Shown here piece after piece: positions 31,594-39,853 of a stretch of 40,338 bases of DNA. A program made the position numbers and the translations under genes. Under the pieces are notes generated by a model, which was given only the letters and a program-made list of their open reading frames with translations, was not told where the DNA came from and searched no databases. This DNA comes from Paracoccaceae bacterium (lineage in GTDB: Bacteria; Pseudomonadota; Alphaproteobacteria; Rhodobacterales; Rhodobacteraceae), in contig JAIXZY010000077.1 in NCBI GenBank assembly GCA_027489355.1, positions 1 to 40,338 of the forward strand, in the 5' to 3' direction. The stretch's first letter is position 1; each line of letters begins with the position of its first letter.

Positions 31594-33842
31594 TGGCACG
31601 GGATGATGTGAAGACCGGATACAAGTACGTCGGCACCCGGCCCAACCGCCCCGACGGGTTGGACAAGGTGACGGGCCGCGCGCGCTATGGCGCGGACTTT
31701 TCGCTGCCGGGGATGCTTTGGGCCGCCGTGGTGCGGTCGCCCCATGCCCATGCGCGGATCGTGAAGATCGACGCCTCCAAGGCGCTGGCGTTGGAGGGGG
31801 TCAAGGCCGTGGTGACGCGCGCCGACCTGCCGACGGGGCTGACGGGCGAGGACCTGAACCTGCAGGACAACACTCTGGCCGGGGAGAAGGCCCTTTACGA
31901 CGGTCACGCGGTGGCGGCAGTGGCGGCGACCTCGCAGCTTCTGGCGCAGGACGCGGCGCGGCTGATCGAGGTGACCTATGAGGTCCTGCCGCATGTGACC
32001 GACGTGGATGCGGCGATGGCCCCCGGCGCTCCGGTGATCCGTCCCGGCGTGGCGGATTATTCGGTGCCGGAAGGCATGCACGGCAACGTCGCCCGCTACA
32101 TGGAATTCGGGCACGGCGACGTCGAGGCGGGCTTTGCCGCTGCCGACCTGGTGCGCGAGCACACCTACAAGACCGAGGCGACCCATCAGGGCTACATCGA
32201 GCCGCACGCGGCCGTGGGCCAGCTGGGCGAGGACGGCCGGGGCGAGATGTGGGTCTGCACGCAGGGCCACTGGTACATCCGCCGGATGTCGGCGGCGGTC
32301 CTCGGGATCGAGGCGGCGAACCTGCGCGTCACCCCGTCCGAAATCGGCGGCGGCTTCGGCGGCAAGACCACGATCTTCATGGAGCCGCTGACCTTGGCCC
32401 TGTCGAAGAAGGCAGGCGGGCGGCCGGTGAAGCTGGTGATGAGCCGATCCGAGGTCCTGCGCGCGACGGGGCCGACGGCTTCGGCCTCAATGGACGTGAA
32501 GATCGGGATGAAGAAGGACGGCACGATCACCGCCGGCCAGGTCTTCTTCCGGATGCAGGGCGGGGCCTTCCCCGGCATGTCCCCCATCGGCGAGGCGCTG
32601 CCCTGTGCCTTCGCCTGCTATGACATCCCCGCGCTGAAGCATGAGGCAGTGGAGGTCATCGCCAACCGCCCAAAGGCGGCGGCCTACCGCGCGCCGGGCT
32701 CGCCGATGGCCGCCTTCGCGGTCGAAAGCATGGTGGATGAACTTTGCCGCGAACTGGGCCTCGACCCCATCGAGGTGCGGCTGAAGAACGGGGCGAAGAA
32801 CGGGTCCAAGTCCTCCTACGGTCCGGTCTACAATGTGATCGGGCTGCAGGAGACGCTGGAGGCCGCGAAGGCGCATCCCAACTACGCGATCCCGCTTGGT
32901 CCCAATCAGGGCCGGGGCGTCGCCTCGGGCTTCTGGTTCAACCACGGCGGCGAGACCTCGGTGTCGCTGGCGGTGGGTGAGGACGGGACGGCCACGGTGA
33001 TGATCGGCACGCCGGACATCGGCGGCAGCCGGGCGTCCATCGGCCTGATGGTCGCCGAGACGCTGGGCATTCCGTATGAGGACGTTCGGGTCAACGTGGT
33101 GGAAACAGGGGCCCTTGGGGTCAACGAACCGACCCACGGCAGCCGCGCGACCTTTGCCAGTGGCAAGGCGGCGGTCGAGGCGGCGAACCAGGCCATCAAG
33201 GAGATGTGCAAGCGCGCCGCAGCGGAGTGGGAGATCGACGCCGAGGCGGTCGAATGGAAGGACGGCGCGGCGCATCCCGCAGGTCCGAACGCGGGCAAGT
33301 TCCCGCCCATGACCATCGGCGAGATCGGATCGAAGATGGGCGGCTCCGGCGGGCCGATCTCGGGCCACCACGAGGTGACTGCGGGCGGCTACGGCGCGAG
33401 CTTCGGCACGCACGTGGTTGACGTGGAAGTGGACCCGGAGACGGGGCGGACCACGGTGCTGCGCTATCTGGTGGTGCAGGATGCGGGGACGGCGATCCAT
33501 CCGGCTTACGTCGAGGGCCAGTACCAGGGCGGGGCCGCGCAGGGCATCGGCTGGGCGCTGAACGAGGAATATGTCTACGGCCCCGACGGGCGGCTGCAGA
33601 ACCCGGTGTTCCTCGACTACCGCATCCCCGTGGCCAGCGACCTGCCGATGATCGACACCGTGATCGTCGAGGTTCCGAACCCCGGCCACCCCTACGGCGT
33701 CCGCGGCGTGGGCGAGACGGGGATCACCCCGCCGCTTCCCGCCATCGCCTCGGCCATCGCGGGCGCGACCGGCGCGCGGATCCGCAGCCTGCCCTGCTCT
33801 CCGCCGAAGGTGCTGGCGGCGATCAAGGCGCTGAAAGGCTGA
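31593..33842 (+). CDS. Molybdenum hydroxylase large (molybdopterin) subunit, CoxL/XdhA family
   Basis: 749 residues. The N-terminal a/b-hammerhead domain (about 15-130) leads to the Mo-binding domains: QGHWYIRR, EIGGGFGGKT, RVEAYRAPG-type segment AAAYRAPGSPMAAFA, and GVRGVGETGITPP with the catalytic Glu close to the C-terminus. The active-site loop is AYRAPG, not the AYxCSFR loop of form I CO dehydrogenase, so CO oxidation is unlikely; a xanthine-, aldehyde- or N-heterocycle-type substrate is better supported. ATG 31593 overlaps the previous stop. The next gene overlaps its stop by one base. Confidence 0.92.
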   Translation: MARDDVKTGYKYVGTRPNRPDGLDKVTGRARYGADFSLPGMLWAAVVRSPHAHARIVKIDASKALALEGVKAVVTRADLPTGLTGEDLNLQDNTLAGEKALYDGHAVAAVAATSQLLAQDAARLIEVTYEVLPHVTDVDAAMAPGAPVIRPGVADYSVPEGMHGNVARYMEFGHGDVEAGFAAADLVREHTYKTEATHQGYIEPHAAVGQLGEDGRGEMWVCTQGHWYIRRMSAAVLGIEAANLRVTPSEIGGGFGGKTTIFMEPLTLALSKKAGGRPVKLVMSRSEVLRATGPTASASMDVKIGMKKDGTITAGQVFFRMQGGAFPGMSPIGEALPCAFACYDIPALKHEAVEVIANRPKAAAYRAPGSPMAAFAVESMVDELCRELGLDPIEVRLKNGAKNGSKSSYGPVYNVIGLQETLEAAKAHPNYAIPLGPNQGRGVASGFWFNHGGETSVSLAVGEDGTATVMIGTPDIGGSRASIGLMVAETLGIPYEDVRVNVVETGALGVNEPTHGSRATFASGKAAVEAANQAIKEMCKRAAAEWEIDAEAVEWKDGAAHPAGPNAGKFPPMTIGEIGSKMGGSGGPISGHHEVTAGGYGASFGTHVVDVEVDPETGRTTVLRYLVVQDAGTAIHPAYVEGQYQGGAAQGIGWALNEEYVYGPDGRLQNPVFLDYRIPVASDLPMIDTVIVEVPNPGHPYGVRGVGETGITPPLPAIASAIAGATGARIRSLPCSPPKVLAAIKALKG

Positions 33843-34087
33843 TGGCGAAGGTCCATCTCTGGGCCAGCCTGCGGCGCTTTGCCGACGGGCAGGAGGTGGT
33901 GGAGGTGGAGGCCGCGACCGTGGGACAGATGCTGGATGCGCTGGAAAGGGCGCATCCGGGTCTGGGACCCGCGATCAAGGCCGGGTTGTCGGTGGCGGTG
34001 GACGGCGAAGTCATCGCCAACAACCGCGCCGCGCCGGTGAAGCCGGAGAGCGAGGTCTTCCTGCTGCAACGCCTGAAGGGCGGTTAG
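33842..34087 (+). CDS. MoaD/ThiS-family sulfur-carrier protein
   Basis: 81-residue beta-grasp protein that ends in Gly-Gly, the feature required for adenylation and thiocarboxylate formation. In MoaD the C-terminal thiocarboxylate donates sulfur to form the dithiolene of molybdopterin. The start overlaps the stop of the large Mo-hydroxylase subunit by one base, so it is a fourth gene of that operon. No moaE, moeB or other cofactor genes are nearby. It could support cofactor supply for this enzyme or serve a distinct sulfur-transfer step. Its stop overlaps the convergent gntR stop by 4 bases. Confidence 0.85.
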   Translation: MAKVHLWASLRRFADGQEVVEVEAATVGQMLDALERAHPGLGPAIKAGLSVAVDGEVIANNRAAPVKPESEVFLLQRLKGG

Positions 34088-34803
34088 GCCGCCGGTCCCA
34101 GCGACACGATGGGCGCGTCGGTCAGGTAATTCTGCTTCATGTAGCTGATGAAGTTGTCGCGGAACTGGCGCGTGTGGGCATGGGCCAGCGCATCGGCCCG
34201 CGCCACGTCCCGGTCGCGGATCGCGGCCAGCATCTCGTCATGCTCGTCGGTCAGCAGGACCTCGCCACCGCCCTGTTCCAGATAGTCGAAATGCAGGTGC
34301 AGCATCCGGCGGCCCTGATTGAGAAGCCGTTCATAGAAGGCCGCCAGATACGGATTCCGGCCCGCGTGGGCGATGGCCATGTGAAAGTTCTTGTTCGCCT
34401 CGGACATCGCCAGATGGTCGCCCTTCGACACGGTCGCCACGAATTCCTTCTGGCGGCGAGCGATAGTCTTGAGGTCGAGGTCGGTGCGCAGTTCGGCCGC
34501 CAGCCGGGTGTTCATCCGCTGGGCCACGTCCAGGGCTTCGACGTATTTCGGGAAGCTTTGCAGGTCGATGGGCGCGACGACGGTAGAGCGGTTGGACAGC
34601 GTCACCACCAGATCGTCGCCCGCCAGCCGGATCAGCGCCTCGCGTACCGGGGAACGGGACATGCCGAAACGCTCGGCCAGCGAGGTTTCGTCCAGCACCG
34701 CGCCGGGTTGCAGGTCCAGTGACAGGATTTCGTCCCGCAGGGTCTCATAAGCGAGTTTGACGCCCGTGCCCTTGACCCGTTTCGGTTCCGTCTCGTCACG
34801 CAT
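34084..34803 (-). CDS. GntR-family regulator (FCD/FadR subfamily), probable regulator of the adjacent operon
   Basis: 239 residues: winged helix-turn-helix at about 15-80 (LRDEILSLDLQPGAVLDETSLAERFGMSRSPVREALIRL) and an all-helical FCD ligand domain after residue 90. FCD proteins bind small acids, often with a metal, and release DNA when their substrate appears. ATG 34803 has GGGAGG 7 bases upstream; the longer in-frame ORF to 34878 would cover the operator region. It diverges from the DHDPS/DadA/racemase operon, and a direct repeat overlapping that operon's promoter lies between them, suggesting it represses that operon. Confidence 0.9.
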   Translation of the reverse strand: MRDETEPKRVKGTGVKLAYETLRDEILSLDLQPGAVLDETSLAERFGMSRSPVREALIRLAGDDLVVTLSNRSTVVAPIDLQSFPKYVEALDVAQRMNTRLAAELRTDLDLKTIARRQKEFVATVSKGDHLAMSEANKNFHMAIAHAGRNPYLAAFYERLLNQGRRMLHLHFDYLEQGGGEVLLTDEHDEMLAAIRDRDVARADALAHAHTRQFRDNFISYMKQNYLTDAPIVSLGPAA

Positions 34804-34871
34804 GGCGGGCCTCCCTCTGTCTCGAAGGATATCCAAAGGCTGGCAACAAGTCGACACTGTACATTCTGGAT

Positions 34872-34900
34872 TTGACATGTCGTCACTATGTCGTCATGTT
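34872..34900 (+). promoter_or_regulatory. Promoter with overlapping direct-repeat operator
   Basis: TTGACA at 34872-34877, 17-base spacer and a weak -10 CATGTT at 34895-34900. ATGTCGTCA occurs twice, at 34877-34885 and 34888-34896, exactly 11 bases (one helical turn) apart, filling the spacer. GACATGTC at 34874-34881 is a perfect 8-bp palindrome. The position suits repression by the divergent GntR protein. Confidence 0.6.
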
Positions 34901-34930
34901 GCGCGGGAAAATCCAGCCCGCAGGAGTTCC

Positions 34931-35818
34931 ATGATGTTGAAGCTGTCCGGCGTGATGCCCGCGCTTGTCACCCCGTTCGATGCGAAGGGTCAGATCGACT
35001 TCAAGGCCTTCGAAAAGCACCTCGTCGCGCTGCGCGAGGCCGGGGTATCCGGCTGGGTGCCCTGCGGGTCCTCGGGCGAATACAACCTGATGAGCGACGA
35101 CGAACGCGATCAGGTGCTGCGGTTCGTGAAGGATTTTGCCAAGCCGGGTGAGACGCTGATCGCCGGGACCAACGCGCCCTCCACCGCAGGGGTGATCGCG
35201 AACACGAAGCGCGCCAAGGAGCTGGGGTATCACGCCGTCCTGCTGGCAGTGCCCTTCTACACCAAGCCGACGCAGGCCGAAATCATCCGTCATTTCAACG
35301 CGGTGATCGATGCGACCGACATGAACATCGTCCTTTACTCCTACCCCGGCAAGGACGGGGTCGAGATCGAGTATGAGGCGCTGGACGCGCTGGCCGACAA
35401 TCCGCGGATCATCGGGATCAAGGAAAGCTCGGGCGTGATGCAGCGGGCCATCGGGATTTCGCAGCGCTATGCGGGGCGGATCCAGCTGGTCTCGGGATCG
35501 GACGACATTGCCTGGGACTTCATGCATTGGGGCGCCGACAGCTGGATCTGCGGCCCGGCGAACTGCATGGCGAAGCCGGTGTGCGAGATGGATGCGGCCT
35601 TCCGGGCCGGGAACCATGCGCGGGCGAAACAGATCATGCAGGCGGTCTGGCCGGCGATGAACGTGCTGGAATCGGGCAAGTTCGTGCAGAAGCTGAAGTA
35701 TGGCTGCGAGCTGCAGGGCAACCCGGTGGGCGAGTGCCGGATGCCCTTCGGCCCGCTGACCGATGCGGAAAAGGCCGAGTTCGCGGCGGCGATGCAGCCG
35801 ATCCTGAACTGGAAATGA
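34931..35818 (+). CDS. DHDPS-family aldolase/deaminase, probable pyrroline-4-hydroxy-2-carboxylate deaminase
   Basis: 295 residues, DapA/NAL superfamily TIM barrel. The active site shows GSSGE (46-50), Y136 in LYSYP and the Schiff-base K164 in GIKESSG. Family members condense or cleave keto acids. Beside DadA-family and proline-racemase-family genes, the best reading is the deaminase of hydroxyproline catabolism (HypD/LhpC), which converts pyrroline-4-hydroxy-2-carboxylate to 2-oxoglutarate semialdehyde. This rests on context, not on substrate residues. Tandem ATG at 34931 and 34934; AGGAG gives 4- and 7-base spacing. The stop overlaps the next start (ATGA). Confidence 0.8.
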   Translation: MMLKLSGVMPALVTPFDAKGQIDFKAFEKHLVALREAGVSGWVPCGSSGEYNLMSDDERDQVLRFVKDFAKPGETLIAGTNAPSTAGVIANTKRAKELGYHAVLLAVPFYTKPTQAEIIRHFNAVIDATDMNIVLYSYPGKDGVEIEYEALDALADNPRIIGIKESSGVMQRAIGISQRYAGRIQLVSGSDDIAWDFMHWGADSWICGPANCMAKPVCEMDAAFRAGNHARAKQIMQAVWPAMNVLESGKFVQKLKYGCELQGNPVGECRMPFGPLTDAEKAEFAAAMQPILNWK

Positions 35819-37047
35819 CCACGGTCGTTATCGGCGCGGGCATCATCGGGACCGCCATCGCCCATGACCTGCAGAAGCGCGGCCGTCAGGTCGTGCTTTT
35901 GGACCGCGATGCCCCTGGCAAGGGGGCGTCCTATGGCAACATGGCCAGTATCGCGGTGACGGAGTTCATGCCGGCCTCGCGCCCCTCGGTCTGGAAGCAG
36001 ATCCCGGGCTGGATGCTCGACCCGGAAGGCCCGGTGCGAGTGCGGCCGTCCTACATGCCGAAGCTGGTGCCCTGGTTCCTGCGGTTCATCGCGGCCTCGC
36101 GCCCGTCCAAGCTGCGGGAGCTGGAGGCGCAGGGGGCCGCGCTGTGCAGCCGGGCGCTGGGGGACACGCTGGATCTTCTGCGGGAAACGGGCCTGACGGA
36201 CCAGATCAGCGACGAGGGCTGCCTGTCCCTTTATGCCGACGAGGCCGAGTTCAAGGCGGACCGCGACCATATCGAGATCCTGGAGCGTTTCGACATGCCC
36301 CATGAGGTGATCGGGCGGCAGGCGATAAGGGCGCTGGAGCCGGAGCTGTCGGACAAGATCGGGATGGCGGTCCTTTTCCCGCAGAACCGGTCGATGAAGG
36401 ACCCGTACAAGCTGGTGCTGGCGCTGGCGGATCGGTTCGTGGGCCTTGGCGGGCGGATCGAACAGGGCGAGGTCGTGGGCTTCACTCGGTCCGACGCGAT
36501 GCGTCAGGTGGTGCTGAAGGACGGGCGGCGGCTTCCGGCGGAAGAGGTGGTGATCTGCGCCGGGGCGTTCTCGGCCAAGTTGGCGAAGGATTTGGGCGAA
36601 CCGATCCCGCTGGAGACGGAGCGGGGCTATCACACCCAGATCATGGCGCCGGGCATTTCGATGAAACACTCGATCATCTGGCCCGCCAAGGCGTTCATGG
36701 TGACGCCCACGGCCGGGGGCATCCGGGTGGGCGGGACGGTGGAGATGGCGGGGCTGGTCGCCGCGCCGGACTACCGGCGGGCGAAGGTGACGGTCAAGCG
36801 GGCGCGGGAGGCGCTGCCGAACCTCCGGTGCGAGGATTTCACCGAATGGATGGGCCACCGGCCTGCCCTGCCGGATACGGTGCCGATCCTTTCGGCCAGC
36901 GCCCGGACGAAGGGGCTGTTCTACGCCACTGGCCACGGGCATCTTGGCCTGACCTATGCCGCCACGACGGCCCGGCTGATGGGAGAGCTGATCTCGGGGG
37001 CGAAGCCTGCGGTCGACCTGCATCCCTACCGGGTGAACAGGTTCTGA
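35815..37047 (+). CDS. FAD-dependent D-amino acid dehydrogenase family, probable D-hydroxyproline dehydrogenase
   Basis: 410 residues. The N-terminal dinucleotide fold VVIGAGIIGTAIAHDLQKRG starts at residue 4, with the acidic end of strand 2 (LLDRD). The C-terminal part has ETERGYHTQI, WMGHRPALPDTVPILS and YATGHGHLGLTYA, typical of DadA-like enzymes. These oxidise D-amino acids with electrons going to the respiratory chain. In this operon cis-4-hydroxy-D-proline is the likely substrate. The start lies in an ATGA overlap with the previous gene; an in-frame extension into that gene is rejected. It is followed 10 bases later by the racemase-family gene. Confidence 0.88.
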   Translation: MTTVVIGAGIIGTAIAHDLQKRGRQVVLLDRDAPGKGASYGNMASIAVTEFMPASRPSVWKQIPGWMLDPEGPVRVRPSYMPKLVPWFLRFIAASRPSKLRELEAQGAALCSRALGDTLDLLRETGLTDQISDEGCLSLYADEAEFKADRDHIEILERFDMPHEVIGRQAIRALEPELSDKIGMAVLFPQNRSMKDPYKLVLALADRFVGLGGRIEQGEVVGFTRSDAMRQVVLKDGRRLPAEEVVICAGAFSAKLAKDLGEPIPLETERGYHTQIMAPGISMKHSIIWPAKAFMVTPTAGGIRVGGTVEMAGLVAAPDYRRAKVTVKRAREALPNLRCEDFTEWMGHRPALPDTVPILSASARTKGLFYATGHGHLGLTYAATTARLMGELISGAKPAVDLHPYRVNRF

Positions 37048-37057
37048 GGGGAAAAAG

Positions 37058-38071
37058 ATGCGCTTCAGCCGGACGATACAGACGGTGGATGTCCATTGCG
37101 AGGGCGAGATCGGGCGGGTCATCACCGGGGGGGTGTTGAACATCCCCGGGGCCACGATGGCCGAGAAGCTGCATCACCTGAATGCGGTGGACGACGGACC
37201 GCGGCGGTGGTTGTGCTCGGAGCCGCGGTCGGGTCCGGCGGGGTCGTTCTGCCTGCTGACCCCGGCCTGCGACCCGCGGGCGGATGTGGGGTTCATCGTG
37301 CTGCAACCGGACCAGGCCCATGCCATGTCCGGGTCGAACGCGATCTGTGCAACGACGGCGCTTCTGGAGACCGGGATGGTCCCGATGGTGGAGCCGGTGA
37401 GCGTCGTGAAGCTGGACACGGCGGCGGGGCTGGTGGGGGCGACGGCGGAGTGCAAGGACGGGAAGGTCGTGCGGGTGACGCTGGACATGCCGCCCGCGTT
37501 CCTCGCGAAGCGGGGGGTGATCGAGACGGCGGAGTGGGGGGCGGTGGAGTATGACCTTTGTTTCGGGGGGATCTTCTACGCGCTGGTCGACGTGGGTCAG
37601 GTGGGGCTGACCATCGTGCCTGAGAAGGCGCGGGAGCTGGCGGTGACGGGGGTGGAGCTGAGGGCCCGGATCGCGGCGGTGGAGCCTGCCCTGCATCCTA
37701 CGACCCCGGCCTTGAACGGGCTTTCCTATGTGATGTTCCGGTCGGAGGAGCCCGACGGGGCGGTGCGGACCTGCACGACGCTGCGGCCGGGGCGGGTGGA
37801 TCGATCGCCCTGCGGGACGGGGTCGAATTCGAACATGGCGGCCCGGTTCGCACGGGGGCTGGTGAAGGTGGGGGACCGGGTCATCTCACGGTCCACCATC
37901 GGGGGGGAGTTCGTGACGGAGCTGGTCGAGGAGACCGAGGTCGGCCCCTACAAGGCGGTGCGGAACCGGGTTTCGGGACGGGGGTGGATCTACGGGATCA
38001 GCCAGATCGGGCTGGACCCCGCGGACCCGTTTCCGTTCGGGTTCCGGCTGTCGGATACCTGGGGCGGGTGA
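37058..38071 (+). CDS. Proline racemase superfamily, Ser-Cys type (hydroxyproline epimerase/dehydratase)
   Basis: 337 residues. The two active-site positions read S91 in AMSGSNAICATTALLETG and C252 in DRSPCGTGSNSN, with D248 beside it. Proline racemase and 4-hydroxyproline 2-epimerase normally have Cys-Cys, and trans-3-hydroxyproline dehydratases Thr-Cys; Ser-Cys members have been reported, as I recall, to do both 4-hydroxyproline epimerisation and 3-hydroxyproline dehydration. Together with the two upstream genes it completes a route from trans-4-hydroxy-L-proline to 2-oxoglutarate semialdehyde. The expected aldehyde dehydrogenase is not in this operon. Confidence 0.88.
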   Translation: MRFSRTIQTVDVHCEGEIGRVITGGVLNIPGATMAEKLHHLNAVDDGPRRWLCSEPRSGPAGSFCLLTPACDPRADVGFIVLQPDQAHAMSGSNAICATTALLETGMVPMVEPVSVVKLDTAAGLVGATAECKDGKVVRVTLDMPPAFLAKRGVIETAEWGAVEYDLCFGGIFYALVDVGQVGLTIVPEKARELAVTGVELRARIAAVEPALHPTTPALNGLSYVMFRSEEPDGAVRTCTTLRPGRVDRSPCGTGSNSNMAARFARGLVKVGDRVISRSTIGGEFVTELVEETEVGPYKAVRNRVSGRGWIYGISQIGLDPADPFPFGFRLSDTWGG

Positions 38072-38073
38072 TC

Positions 38074-38088
38074 TGTCCACGGTGGACA
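38074..38088. repeat. Perfect 15-base inverted repeat after the racemase-family gene
   Basis: TGTCCAC, one G, GTGGACA, starting 2 bases after the stop. The 9-mer GTCCACGGT recurs at 38883-38891, so copies flank the gntR gene. It could be a regulator site or part of a terminator. Confidence 0.6.
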
Positions 38089-38135
38089 AACGCCAGGACA
38101 CTAACAAAAACAAGGCGTTGGTCGCGGACGTTAGG

Positions 38136-38157
38136 GATCTGGAAAGGTTTCCAGATC
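38136..38157. terminator. Perfect inverted repeat between convergent genes
   Basis: GATCTGGAAA, GG, TTTCCAGATC: 10-bp arms and a 2-base centre, overlapping the gntR stop. It is well placed as a bidirectional terminator, though no T tract follows on either strand. Confidence 0.5.
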
Positions 38158-38875
38158 AGCGGGTGAGGGCGGCCATCTGGGCTGCCGCCGCGTCGGCGTC
38201 GCCGCGTTCGATGGCGCGGATCAGGGCTTCGTAGGCGGGGGCCTGGGGGTCGGACAAGCCTTCGGGCGGGGCGGTGAGGTCGTCGTTCAGGCGGGCGCGG
38301 ACGTTGACGGCCACGCCGAATTCCATGACGGCGGAGGCGGCGCGGAGGAAGGGGTTGCCGGAGGCCTCGGCCACGACGCGGTGGATCTCGAACTCGGCCA
38401 TCGCGAAGGGCTCGGGCTGGTGCGACATCACCGCGCGCTGGTTGAGCCAGTAGTTGAGGAGGCGGACGTGCTCGGCCTCGCGGTGCTGGGCGGCGAGGCG
38501 GGCGGCCTGCACCTCCAGGCTTTCGCGGATGGTCTGGAAGGAGGCGAGAAAGGCCGGGGAGGGCCCGCTTTCCAGTTTCCAGGCGAGGATCTGGCGGTCG
38601 AAGAGGTTCCAGCGCGATTGCGGGAGGACGCGGGTGCCGACCTTGGCGCGGGCTTCGACGAGACCTTTCGCTTCCAAGGTCTTCAGCGCCTCGCGCAGGA
38701 CGGTGCGCGAGACGCCGAAGCGGTCCATCATCTCGGCGTCGCCGGGAAGGCTCGATCCCACGGGCATGTCGCCGGAGACGATGGCGCGGCCGACCTCGTT
38801 GATGACGTAGGAATGGTAGTTCCGCGCCGCTGGCCGCCCGGAGAGCGTTCGGATCAGGCTCCCGGGTTCGCTCAT
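38156..38875 (-). CDS. GntR-family regulator (FCD/FadR subfamily), sugar-type
   Basis: 239 residues: winged helix at about 18-85 (LPGDAEMMDRFGVSRTVLREALKTLEAKGLVEARAKVGTRV) followed by WNLFDRQILAW and an FCD domain. The WNLxDxxVLAW-type linker is typical of DgoR/GguR-like regulators of sugar and sugar-acid catabolism. It begins 18 bases after the YjfF-like permease stop on the same strand, so it likely belongs to the transporter operon. No strong ribosome site is visible before ATG 38875, in keeping with downstream position. The ligand is unknown. Confidence 0.88.
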   Translation of the reverse strand: MSEPGSLIRTLSGRPAARNYHSYVINEVGRAIVSGDMPVGSSLPGDAEMMDRFGVSRTVLREALKTLEAKGLVEARAKVGTRVLPQSRWNLFDRQILAWKLESGPSPAFLASFQTIRESLEVQAARLAAQHREAEHVRLLNYWLNQRAVMSHQPEPFAMAEFEIHRVVAEASGNPFLRAASAVMEFGVAVNVRARLNDDLTAPPEGLSDPQAPAYEALIRAIERGDADAAAAQMAALTR

Positions 38876-38893
38876 TTCACTCGTCCACGGTCC

Positions 38894-39853
38894 CTAGGTT
38901 CTTCTCGGTCCGGCCCGGAAGACCAGCCGTTGCAGCAGGATGAACATAAACAAAAGCACGCCGACGACAATCTTGGTCCACCAGCTGGAAAGGGTTCCGT
39001 CGAAGACGATGTAGGTTTGCACCAATCCCTGCAGCATGACGCCGATGAAGGTCCCCGCGACGAAGCCGTAGCCGCCGGTCAGAAGCGTGCCACCGATCAC
39101 GACGGCGGCGATGGCGTCAAGCTCCACGCCCAGCGCGTTCAGCGAGTATCCGGCGGAGGTGTAGAGCGAGAATACGACGCCTGCGAGGCCCGCGAGGAAG
39201 CCCGAGAGGGCGTAGATCGAGATGGTGGTGCGGGCCACGGGGACGCCCATCAGGGCGGCGGAGGTCTCTGACCCTCCCAAGGCGTAGACGTTCGAGCCGA
39301 AGCGGGTGCGGTGGGCGAGGAGGATCGCGCAGGCGAAGACGATCAGCATGATGATGCCGACCACGGTGAGACGGCCGCCGCCCGGAAGCAGGATGTAGCT
39401 TTTCTGGACGGCGGTGAAGAACGGGTGCTCGATCCCGATGGAGTCGGGGGAGAGGACGGAGGCCCCGCCGCGCGCGAGGAACATGCCAGCGAGCGTGACG
39501 ATGAAGCTGGGGACTTTGAGGTAGTGGATGGCGGCCCCCATGATCGCGCCGAAGGCGGTTGCGACGATGAGGGCGATGGCGAAGGCCAGCAGGGGGTGGA
39601 GTTCCAGCCACATGATGAGGACGGCGACGAGCACGGTGGTGAAGCCGATCACCGCGCCGACGCTCAAGTCGATGCCGCCCGAGAGGATGACGAAGGTCAT
39701 GCCGACGGCGGCGATGCCGAGGAAGGCGTTGTCGGTCAGGAAGTTGCCGAGGACCCTTGTGGAGAGCATCGCCGGTTGCTGGCTGACGGCCAAGGCGTAG
39801 GCGAAGAGGAAGATCAGCGTCGTGGCGAGAAGTGGCCGGAGGCTGCGGGTCAT
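38894..39853 (-). CDS. Sugar ABC transporter permease, YjfF-like
   Basis: 319-residue polytopic inner-membrane protein of the ribose/galactofuranose permease family (BPD_transp_2). Signatures: MTFVILSGGIDLSVGAVIGF, PSFIVTLAGMFLARG, and ELDAIAAVVIGGTLLTGGYG. It resembles YjfF of the YtfQRT-YjfF galactofuranose importer. It works as half of a permease pair with the adjacent gene, powered by an ATPase not in the window. Its ATG overlaps the stop of the upstream permease (ATGA). The exact pentose or hexose imported is not readable from sequence. Confidence 0.9.
   Translation of the reverse strand: MTRSLRPLLATTLIFLFAYALAVSQQPAMLSTRVLGNFLTDNAFLGIAAVGMTFVILSGGIDLSVGAVIGFTTVLVAVLIMWLELHPLLAFAIALIVATAFGAIMGAAIHYLKVPSFIVTLAGMFLARGGASVLSPDSIGIEHPFFTAVQKSYILLPGGGRLTVVGIIMLIVFACAILLAHRTRFGSNVYALGGSETSAALMGVPVARTTISIYALSGFLAGLAGVVFSLYTSAGYSLNALGVELDAIAAVVIGGTLLTGGYGFVAGTFIGVMLQGLVQTYIVFDGTLSSWWTKIVVGVLLFMFILLQRLVFRAGPRRT

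Noticed and set aside
31593-33842. Form I aerobic CO dehydrogenase
   Set aside because: The active-site loop reads AYRAPG instead of the AYxCSFR required for the Cu-Mo site.
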